From: an uncultured Eubacteriales bacterium
GTDB lineage: Bacteria; Bacillota_A; Clostridia; Christensenellales; Aristaeellaceae
Assembly: GCA_900553645.1 (NCBI GenBank)
Contig: USEE01000123.1
Location: forward strand, 1 to 5,516
Direction: 5' to 3'
Length of the DNA stretch: 5,516 nt
A program made the translations under genes and the position numbers. Every line of letters starts with the position of its first letter. Positions within the stretch are counted from its first letter, which is position 1. A model generated the notes under the pieces. It worked only from the letters and a program-made list of their open reading frames with translations, was not told the DNA's origin and ran no database searches. Below, in pieces: positions 1 to 5,516 of this stretch.

Positions 1-40
1 AAAGAAAGAACACGTACCCCCATCCCCACACCCACACCGA

Positions 41-73
41 ACGTCGTGTTAAAAGTCGTTTGCGAACACACGT
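41..73 (+). promoter_or_regulatory. Possible bulged hairpin / inverted repeat upstream of the promoter
   Basis: ACGT at 41-44 can pair with ACGT at 70-73, and GTGTT at 46-50 with AACAC at 65-69. This gives nine base pairs with one bulged C at 45 and a 14-base loop. It ends just before the predicted -35 site. It could be an operator-like inverted repeat, or the remains of a terminator of an upstream gene outside the window, but no T-run follows it on either strand, so a classic intrinsic terminator is unlikely. A structure of this size can arise by chance, so confidence is low. Confidence 0.22.
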
Positions 74-78
74 ACGCC

Positions 79-108
79 TTTGCAGGGAGGGCAGGTTTGC
101 TGTATAAT
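79..108 (+). promoter_or_regulatory. Predicted vegetative (sigma-A type) promoter of the ftsK-rimO-pgsA unit
   Basis: A perfect -10 hexamer TATAAT lies at 103-108. At 79-84 TTTGCA matches the -35 consensus TTGACA at four of six positions with an 18-base spacer; shifting by one gives TTGCAG at 80-85 with a 17-base spacer but only three matches. Transcription would be expected to begin near position 115. That leaves about 47 untranslated bases before the ATG at 162 but only about 11 before the ATG at 126, which helps decide the start of the translocase gene. No other promoter-like site is seen before the two downstream genes. The call rests on sequence match only. Confidence 0.7.
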
Positions 109-151
109 AGGTAGGTACATAAAACATGGGAACGCGGGGCGTTTCCGCTGC

Positions 152-157
152 GGAGGT
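152..157 (+). promoter_or_regulatory. Ribosome binding site fixing the ftsK start at 162
   Basis: GGAGGT sits four bases before the ATG at 162, a strong Shine-Dalgarno match at a slightly short but workable distance. The in-frame ATG at 126 has only a weak GTAGGT-like stretch upstream (110-115), which falls at or before the predicted transcription start. The protein read from 162 begins MAKKK, a lysine-rich start typical of this family, whereas the extra 12 residues from 126 look like an unselected extension. Confidence 0.7.
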
Positions 158-161
158 CGGC

Positions 162-3100
162 ATGGCGAAGAAGAAGAACCAGGCTGCCCGCGGAGGCAGG
201 GCAAAACCTAAGACAACTAATAATAGTAAGCAGAGTAAGGCCGGAGCGCCCTCCGGGAATGGACGCGCTTCGCAGGCGATAGGCGTTGTGTTTATGGCAC
301 TGGGTGTGCTGGCCGGGTATTTGATGTGGGCAAAGGGCGGGGTGGAAAGTCGGACGCTCGATAATCTGCGCGCAGTGCTGCGTGGACTGGCGGGCATGAT
401 TAGCTATGCTATGCCCGTGCTGCTCGTGGGGCTGGGGACGGTTATTACGTTCGTGGGACGTAAACGGATTCGGCCCGCGCGCGCATTGCTCGCGGTGCTG
501 TGGACCGTCGTGTTCTGCGGCGTATGGCATACGTTCTCGGCCGACGCGGTTGAACAGACTATGCTGACTGACTCGTATAGAGAGTTCATCCGCGCATCCT
601 ACCGCGAGGGCGTGAATACCTGCGCCGGCGCTGGTGCAATCGGCGCAGTCGCCTGCTGGTATCCGTATGTGTGGCTGGATAAGTGGGGCGCGGCTATCGC
701 GCTCACTGCGGTGCTGGCCGTGATCGCAATTTGCCTTAGCCGTACATCCATGCGCGAGGTCGGCGAACGCATATCCGAACATATCGCGGGCGGCATGGAC
801 GATTATAGACAGCGCAGACAGGTGCGCGGCCGCGAAAAGGCTGAACTGCGCGCACAGTCGCTCGAACGCAGAGTCGCGCGCGAGGAACGCGAACGCGAAC
901 GCAGAGAGCAGCACGAGCGCCTTATGCAGGACGAACGCATCCGCCAGGAGGACGCGCGCAGCCGCGTGAGCGACCTCGAACGCCGCTGCCGTGAGCTGGC
1001 CGATAAGCGCATTAACGTTGAGGATTACGGCGATTATTCAGATGAGCGGCGCGAGGCTGATGCGCCGGTCAATCATCAGCTGCCCGCGCATACGGACGCG
1101 GCAGTCGGCGATGAGCAGTCCGCGCCGGCCGAAAGTCCCCGGCCCGAAGCCCGCCCGGTGATGGAGGACGATCTGGAAGCCGTTAAGTCGCGCAGCCGCG
1201 GCGATCAGCAGGCATATTTTGATGAAATGAAAAGGCGCATGGCGCAGGAAGGTGTTCCAATGTTTCTTGACAAAAGAGTGCCCGGCAGGGTGTTGACAAA
1301 GACCGGCACTGCTCCCGCGCAGGAGCTGGAAAAACAGCCTAAGCAGGACGGCGCGCCGCAATTGGTGTTCAGCGGCTATGACGAGCCGGGCAGCACACCT
1401 GCACCCGACGACGCGTCATACGCGCCGCAGGGCTACGCCGTGTCGCCGCTTCCCGACGCGCCCCGCAGTGTGCTGGAGCTGGACGAGGTAAGCGTGCCGC
1501 CCGCCAACGACGCGCCCGCGCACGATTCGCCCGCGCCCGCGCCCTCGCTGGACGAAATCAGCATACGTCCGCTGCGCGGCGGCCGCAGCTACGACGCGGA
1601 CGAACACCTGAGCCACGCCAGCGCGTCCGTGCGCCGCATAGCCGAGTCGCACATGCGCACCGAGGCCGCCCGCATGGAACAGCCCACTGCAAACGCCGCC
1701 TATACAAACGATAACTATGACGCGGAATACGACGCACCGTATGAGCCGCTGGACGATGAGCCGCGCGCAGCCGCACAGTCTGCCGCGCGCAATTCTGCGC
1801 CGGTGTTCGCCAATGCGCCCGCGCCCGGCAGCGCCTATGCCGCCGGTACGGACTATGAGGACGGTATGCCATTCGAGCGCTACACCGAACCGGGCGCGCT
1901 GACCGCCGATGCGCCCGCGGCAGAACCGGAGGACGAACTCGCCGATTATAAGGCTCCTGAACAGCCGGTTAAGGCATATGGCGAGGCGCCCGCTCAAACG
2001 CAGCCTTTACAGCCTAAGCCGGTGTCCGCGCCCAGTCATCCGGAACAGCTCGCCGAGTATGAGCCGCTGGCTGAACCGACCTACACTGCGCCCGCTCAGC
2101 CCGCGCGCCCCGCAATGGCTGTGCCCGCGATGAGCGCGGAGCTTGCAAATGCGACTGAAAACGTTCAGGCGGATGAGCTGGACGAACTGCCTGAGTTTGA
2201 TAGCCAGCCTGAAAACATATCCTTCGACGGCTACACCGGTGAGGGCGGCGTGAACGAGGAAATAGCGGTGCAGCATACGCCCGAAATCGTGCCCGAAACC
2301 GCAACGCGCGTGGCGATGTACACGCCCGTGAGCGCCGATCTGGAGCGCGGCGTGGGCAGCGGAACCCGCCCCGACGGCACGCCCATACGTATGCCCAGGG
2401 CGATGGAGGAGATTCCGCAGGACAAGCCGTATTTCTACCCGCCGATCGATCTGCTTCAGTTCTCCCAGCAGGGCGGCGTGTCGCTCAAGGAGCAGCAGCA
2501 GCTCGACGCGGAAAAGGCGCAGAAGCTGGAGGACACACTTCAGTCGTTCGGCATACAGGCCAAGGTCGTGGGCGTGAGCCGCGGCCCTGCGATAACCCGG
2601 TTCGAGATGACCCCCGCGCCCGGCGTGCGCGTGAGCAAGATTTCGGGTCTGGCCGACGACATAGCGCTGAATCTGGCCGCGACCACCGTGCGAATCGAAG
2701 CGCCCATACCAGGCAAGTCCGCCGTGGGTATCGAACTGCCTAACGAGCATCGTGAAATGGTCACGCTGCGCGACGTGCTGGACAGCCCCGAGGCGCGCAA
2801 GGCGCAGAGCAAGCTGGCCGTCGCGCTGGGCAAGGATAACGCCGGTAAGCTGGTTATCGCCGACATAGCCAAGATGCCCCACGTACTTATCGCGGGCGCA
2901 ACCGGTTCGGGTAAGTCGGTGTGCATAAACACGATAATCATGTCGATAATCTATCGCGCCACGCCTGACGAGGTGAGGCTGATACTGATCGACCCCAAGG
3001 TCGTCGAGCTGAGCGTGTATAACGGCGTGCCGCACCTGCTGGTGCCGGTCGTGACCGATCCCAAGAAGGCCGCCAGCGCGCTCAACTGGGCCGTGCTGGA

Positions 3101-3878
3101 GATGACCGAGCGCTATCAGAAGTTCGCTGAGCGCGGCGTGCGCGACATACGCGGCTATAACAATAACCTCAAAGACGGCGAAAAGCCGCTGCCGCAGATA
3201 GTCGTAATAATCGACGAGCTGGCCGACCTGATGATGGTCGCGCCGGGCGAGGTGGAGGACGCCATATGCCGCCTGGCGCAGCTGGCGCGCGCGGCGGGCA
3301 TACACCTTGTAATCGCGACGCAGCGCCCCTCGGTAAACGTAATCACCGGCGTCATAAAGGCCAACATACCCTCGCGCATAGCCTTTACCGTCGCGTCGCA
3401 GGTGGACTCGCGCACGATACTCGACGGCGCGGGCGCGGAAAAGCTGCTGGGACGCGGCGACATGCTGTTCTTCCCGCAGGGCGTAAGCAAGCCCCAGCGC
3501 GTGCAGGGCGCGAACGTCACCGACGAGGAAGTAACCGCCGTGACCGAGTTCATAAAGAGCCAGCACGAGGCCGTGTATAACCCCGACATACTCGAGCAGA
3601 TGGAAAGCGCCGAGCAGTCCGACGCGGAAAAGGAAGACAAAAAGGACGACGAGTGCGACCCGCTGCTGAGCCAGGCAATAGGCATAGCGGTGGAGCTGGG
3701 GCAGGTGTCCATATCCATGCTCCAGCGCCGCATGAGGATAGGCTACGCGCGCGCCGGCCGCATAGTGGACGACATGACCGCGCGCGGCATAATCGGCGCG
3801 GCCGACGGCGCAAAGCCGCGCATGGTGCTGATATCGCGCGAAGAATACAAGCGGCTGTACGAAGACGCGGGCGAATGA
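162..3878 (+). CDS. ftsK: DNA translocase FtsK/SpoIIIE family
   Basis: Membrane-anchored, ATP-driven double-stranded DNA pump that clears chromosome ends from the closing division septum (or moves DNA into a forespore, in spore formers). Reading from ATG 162 gives 1238 residues; an in-frame ATG at 126 is less likely. Seen in order: basic N-terminus (1-37); hydrophobic segments near 38-57, 76-99, 108-126, 154-173 and 177-193; Arg/Glu-rich probable coiled coil (about 213-285); Pro/Ala/acidic linker (about 286-750); alpha domain from about 751; motor with Walker A GATGSGKS (912-919), Walker B VVIIDE (1014-1019, D1018 and E1019), ATQRPS (1052-1057) and GRGDMLF (1097-1103); and a winged-helix gamma domain (about 1166-1238) with the family signature SISMLQRR (1183-1190), which in relatives reads oriented DNA sequences. 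All key motor residues are intact. At 1238 residues it is much longer than B. subtilis SpoIIIE (about 790) and closer to E. coli FtsK; the linker accounts for the difference. First gene after the promoter; rimO follows after 32 bases. Whether it acts in vegetative division, sporulation or both cannot be told from sequence. Confidence 0.96.
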   Translation: MAKKKNQAARGGRAKPKTTNNSKQSKAGAPSGNGRASQAIGVVFMALGVLAGYLMWAKGGVESRTLDNLRAVLRGLAGMISYAMPVLLVGLGTVITFVGRKRIRPARALLAVLWTVVFCGVWHTFSADAVEQTMLTDSYREFIRASYREGVNTCAGAGAIGAVACWYPYVWLDKWGAAIALTAVLAVIAICLSRTSMREVGERISEHIAGGMDDYRQRRQVRGREKAELRAQSLERRVAREERERERREQHERLMQDERIRQEDARSRVSDLERRCRELADKRINVEDYGDYSDERREADAPVNHQLPAHTDAAVGDEQSAPAESPRPEARPVMEDDLEAVKSRSRGDQQAYFDEMKRRMAQEGVPMFLDKRVPGRVLTKTGTAPAQELEKQPKQDGAPQLVFSGYDEPGSTPAPDDASYAPQGYAVSPLPDAPRSVLELDEVSVPPANDAPAHDSPAPAPSLDEISIRPLRGGRSYDADEHLSHASASVRRIAESHMRTEAARMEQPTANAAYTNDNYDAEYDAPYEPLDDEPRAAAQSAARNSAPVFANAPAPGSAYAAGTDYEDGMPFERYTEPGALTADAPAAEPEDELADYKAPEQPVKAYGEAPAQTQPLQPKPVSAPSHPEQLAEYEPLAEPTYTAPAQPARPAMAVPAMSAELANATENVQADELDELPEFDSQPENISFDGYTGEGGVNEEIAVQHTPEIVPETATRVAMYTPVSADLERGVGSGTRPDGTPIRMPRAMEEIPQDKPYFYPPIDLLQFSQQGGVSLKEQQQLDAEKAQKLEDTLQSFGIQAKVVGVSRGPAITRFEMTPAPGVRVSKISGLADDIALNLAATTVRIEAPIPGKSAVGIELPNEHREMVTLRDVLDSPEARKAQSKLAVALGKDNAGKLVIADIAKMPHVLIAGATGSGKSVCINTIIMSIIYRATPDEVRLILIDPKVVELSVYNGVPHLLVPVVTDPKKAASALNWAVLEMTERYQKFAERGVRDIRGYNNNLKDGEKPLPQIVVIIDELADLMMVAPGEVEDAICRLAQLARAAGIHLVIATQRPSVNVITGVIKANIPSRIAFTVASQVDSRTILDGAGAEKLLGRGDMLFFPQGVSKPQRVQGANVTDEEVTAVTEFIKSQHEAVYNPDILEQMESAEQSDAEKEDKKDDECDPLLSQAIGIAVELGQVSISMLQRRMRIGYARAGRIVDDMTARGIIGAADGAKPRMVLISREEYKRLYEDAGE
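1140..2411 (+). other. Low-complexity Pro/Ala/acidic linker of FtsK with repeated short motifs
   Basis: Main part of the linker (residues about 327-750) between the membrane part and the motor. It is dominated by Ala, Pro, Glu and Asp with scattered Tyr and is predicted to be disordered. Short motifs recur: LDEVSVPP (440-447) and LDEISIRP (463-470); YEPLDDEP (527-534) and YEPLAEP (633-639); DELADY (591-596) and EQLAEY (628-633). In E. coli FtsK the linker contacts other division proteins; a similar role here is an inference. Confidence 0.6.
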
Positions 3879-3903
3879 CCCGCGCCGCCGCCCCTTAAAA
3901 CGG

Positions 3904-3909
3904 AAAGGA
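3904..3909 (+). promoter_or_regulatory. Ribosome binding site of rimO, with ambiguous start
   Basis: The purine run GGAAAGGA at 3902-3909 is the only Shine-Dalgarno candidate in the 32-base gap after ftsK. Its best match, AAAGGA (3904-3909), is only one base from ATG 3911, which is very close. The same site is ten bases from an in-frame TTG at 3920 (codon 4), which would give a protein starting MIKTVGMVSLGC. Pairing through the upstream GGA (3902-3904) would leave six bases to the ATG. I keep ATG 3911 but the TTG cannot be excluded; the choice changes only three residues. Confidence 0.45.
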
Positions 3910-3910
3910 T

Positions 3911-5239
3911 ATGATCGAATTGATAAAGACGGTTGGCATGGTGTCGCTGGGCTGCTCCAAGAACCGCGTGGACAGCGAGCTTATGTTGGGCAAACTCGCG
4001 GACGCGGGATATGAAATAACGCCCGATCCCGCGGACGCCGACGCGATAATAGTAAACACCTGCGGCTTCATTGACCCCGCTAAGGAGGAGTCCATAGACA
4101 CGCTGCTGGAAATGGCCGGGTATAAAAAGAGCGGCAGGTGTCGGCTCGTGATCGCGACCGGCTGTCTTGTGCAGCGGTATTCCGCCGAGCTTAAGGCCGA
4201 AATGCCAGAAATAGACGCGTTCGTGGGCGTAAGGGACTTTGACGCGCTGGTTGACGTAATGCGCTGCGCCGACGGCGGCCATCAGCACCCCGTCGAGGTA
4301 AGCGGGCGCTGCGGCGCGACCGGCTGCGGACGGCGCGTGCTGACCACGCCATCGTATAGCGCCTATGTGCGCATATCCGAAGGCTGCGACAACCGCTGTA
4401 CCTACTGCGCGATACCGCTGATACGCGGCGGCTATCACTCGCGCCCGTATGATGAAGTCATGGACGAGTGCCGCCAGCTCGCCGCGCAGGGCGTGACTGA
4501 AATAACGCTTATCGCGCAGGATACCTCGCGCTACGGCAACGATTTTGAGGGCGGAAAGACGCTGCTTGCCAGCCTGCTGCACGACGTGGCTCAGATAGAG
4601 GGCGTGCACTGGGTGCGCGTTTTGTATACCTATCCCGATACCGTGGACGAGCATCTTATCGAGACGCTGCGCAATGAACCCAAGGTGTGCGAATACCTCG
4701 ACCTGCCGCTTCAGCACATAAACGCGCGCCTGCTAAAGCGCATGAACCGCCGCGGCAACCCGGATACCATCCGCGATCTGCTCCGCAATTGCCGCAAGAA
4801 CGGTATGTTCCTGCGCACTACATTCATAGTGGGCTTCCCAGGCGAAACCGAGGAAGAGTTTGAGGAACTGAAGGAGTTTGTAAAGGAGATTCAGTTCGAC
4901 CGCATGGGCGCGTTTACCTACTCGCCCGAGGAGGGCACGCCCGCCGCGTCGATGCCTGACCAGATTCCCGAGGAGATCAAGCAGCGCCGGCTGGACGAGC
5001 TGATGACTATTCAGCAGCAAATATCGCTCGAGCGCAACAAGATGCGCGTGGGCAAGACGTATGAGGTGCTGGTTGAGGGCTTTGAGGGGCTCACGTACTA
5101 TGGCCGCTCCATGCTGGAGGCGCCCGAAATCGACGGCAAGATCTTCTTCATAAGCGATAAAGAGCTGAAGCCCGGCGAGTACGTAAGCGTCAAAATCACC
5201 GGCGCGGAGGAGTACGACCTGCAGGGGGTGTGCGAGTGA
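3911..5239 (+). CDS. rimO: Ribosomal protein S12 methylthiotransferase RimO
   Basis: Cytoplasmic radical-SAM enzyme that adds a methylthio group to the beta carbon of a conserved aspartate in ribosomal protein S12 (Asp89 in E. coli numbering), using two [4Fe-4S] clusters and S-adenosylmethionine. The 442-residue product has normal length and the three expected domains. The N-terminal MTTase (UPF0004) domain has cluster cysteines C15 (MVSLGCSKN), C51 (VNTCGF) and C85 (ATGCL). The radical-SAM core has the CxxxCxxC motif at C159, C163 and C166 (EGCDNRCTYCAIP) and the LPLQH strand (265-269). The C-terminal TRAM domain is at about 378-440. The SLGCSKNRVDSE start and the DLPLQH stretch favour RimO over its tRNA-modifying relatives MiaB and MtaB. 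An additional cysteine pair (C134, C139) lies just before the radical-SAM core. It follows ftsK by 32 bases with no terminator, and its last codons overlap the start of pgsA, so it is almost certainly co-transcribed with both. Confidence 0.95.
   Translation: MIELIKTVGMVSLGCSKNRVDSELMLGKLADAGYEITPDPADADAIIVNTCGFIDPAKEESIDTLLEMAGYKKSGRCRLVIATGCLVQRYSAELKAEMPEIDAFVGVRDFDALVDVMRCADGGHQHPVEVSGRCGATGCGRRVLTTPSYSAYVRISEGCDNRCTYCAIPLIRGGYHSRPYDEVMDECRQLAAQGVTEITLIAQDTSRYGNDFEGGKTLLASLLHDVAQIEGVHWVRVLYTYPDTVDEHLIETLRNEPKVCEYLDLPLQHINARLLKRMNRRGNPDTIRDLLRNCRKNGMFLRTTFIVGFPGETEEEFEELKEFVKEIQFDRMGAFTYSPEEGTPAASMPDQIPEEIKQRRLDELMTIQQQISLERNKMRVGKTYEVLVEGFEGLTYYGRSMLEAPEIDGKIFFISDKELKPGEYVSVKITGAEEYDLQGVCE
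5223..5229 (+). promoter_or_regulatory. Ribosome binding site of pgsA inside the end of rimO
   Basis: AGGGGGT lies within the last codons of rimO, six bases before the GTG at 5236. The good spacing and the 4-base overlap of GTG with the rimO stop (GTGA, 5236-5239) support GTG as the pgsA start and suggest translational coupling. Confidence 0.65.
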
Positions 5240-5516
5240 ACCTGCCCAACCGGCTGACAATGATGCGCGTGTGCATGATACCCGTTATCGTCGCGCTTAT
5301 GATGGCGGGCGGGCGCGCGTGCGGGCTTATCGCGGTGCTGCTGTTTGCGGCCGCGTCGTTTACCGACTTTTTGGACGGGCATATCGCGCGCTCGCGCGGG
5401 CTGGTCACGGATTTCGGCAAGTTCATGGATCCAATCGCGGATAAGCTGCTTGTGACCGCCGTCATGATTATGATGGTGGAGCGCGGGCTTATGGCGGGCT
5501 GGATACTGGTTATATT
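5236..5516 (+). CDS. pgsA: CDP-diacylglycerol--glycerol-3-phosphate 3-phosphatidyltransferase, partial (N-terminal 93 residues)
   Basis: Integral membrane enzyme that transfers the phosphatidyl group from CDP-diacylglycerol to glycerol-3-phosphate, the committed step to phosphatidylglycerol and cardiolipin. The frame is open from GTG 5236 to the window edge, giving 93 full codons of a protein usually near 180-200 residues, so the C-terminal half lies outside. The start MNLPNRLTMMRV matches the family N-terminus. The complete CDP-alcohol phosphatidyltransferase motif is present: D44, D47, G48, A51, R52, G61, D65 and D69 in the pattern DxxDGxxAR-x8-GxxxDxxxD; these aspartates bind the metal ions. 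Hydrophobic stretches flank it at about 9-25, 28-43 and 71-93. The fragment is rich in methionine (11 of 93). The gene overlaps the rimO stop by 4 bases. The motif alone would fit other family members such as phosphatidylserine synthase; the N-terminus and the position after rimO favour PgsA. Confidence 0.93.
   Translation, partial: MNLPNRLTMMRVCMIPVIVALMMAGGRACGLIAVLLFAAASFTDFLDGHIARSRGLVTDFGKFMDPIADKLLVTAVMIMMVERGLMAGWILVI

Noticed and set aside
38..50. Possible LexA (SOS) box, CGAAC followed by GTT
   Set aside because: The spacing is five bases rather than the four of the Firmicutes CGAACN4GTTCG consensus, and the right half is incomplete.
85..96. KOPS-like G-rich sequence (AGGGAGGGCAGG) near the promoter
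   Set aside because: It does not match GGGNAGGG or the B. subtilis SRS GAGAAGGG, and a single near-match cannot show translocase-orienting function.
1267..1298. Two perfect -35 hexamers (TTGACA at 1267-1272 and 1293-1298) inside ftsK
   Set aside because: No acceptable -10 hexamer lies 16-19 bases downstream of either; both encode in-frame residues (LDK and LTK) of the FtsK linker.
2007..3566. Long open frame of 519 codons on the minus strand opposite the FtsK motor
   Set aside because: It lies wholly within a gene with intact family motifs, and its product is a His/Arg/Tyr/Ala-rich mix with no recognisable domain. GC-rich codon bias on the + strand commonly removes stops from the opposite strand.
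3879..3910. Possible terminator between ftsK and rimO
   Set aside because: The 32-base gap is C/G-rich but forms no convincing stem and has no T-run; the spacing fits co-transcription.
3743..4717. Open frame of 324 codons on the minus strand spanning the end of ftsK and most of rimO
   Set aside because: It crosses two well-supported + strand genes, has no recognisable domain, and fits the same codon-bias explanation.

Overview
This window is a piece of core bacterial chromosome carrying three genes in a row on the + strand: a FtsK/SpoIIIE-family DNA translocase (complete), the ribosomal protein S12 methylthiotransferase rimO (complete), and the first 93 codons of pgsA, the phosphatidylglycerophosphate synthase, which runs off the right edge. 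The order ftsK/spoIIIE - rimO - pgsA is a familiar Firmicutes arrangement, often followed by cinA and recA. The sequence is GC-rich by eye, yet isoleucine is often encoded by ATA. Together with the SpoIIIE-like motor and C-terminal domain, this suggests a GC-rich member of the Clostridia. The exact lineage cannot be fixed from the sequence alone.

Layout: 1-161 is a leader with no coding evidence. It holds a good vegetative-type promoter (-10 TATAAT at 103-108), a possible bulged hairpin and a short direct repeat upstream of it. From 162 to 3878 lies the translocase, 1238 residues from the start I prefer: a basic N-terminus, a membrane domain, an Arg/Glu-rich probable coiled coil, a linker of about 470 residues rich in Pro, Ala and acidic residues, a RecA-like motor, and a winged-helix gamma domain. 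A 32-base gap leads to rimO (3911-5239), whose stop codon overlaps the GTG start of pgsA by 4 bases. No terminator is visible between the genes, so they look like one transcription unit read from the promoter at about 80-108.

The three products do unrelated housekeeping jobs: chromosome segregation at the septum, modification of ribosomal protein S12, and synthesis of acidic phospholipid. I see no mobile element, CRISPR array, RNA gene or sign of a new system. The points worth a second look are modest: the unusually long translocase linker with repeated short peptide motifs and one compositionally different island, a shift in isoleucine codon choice along the gene, and the structured leader.
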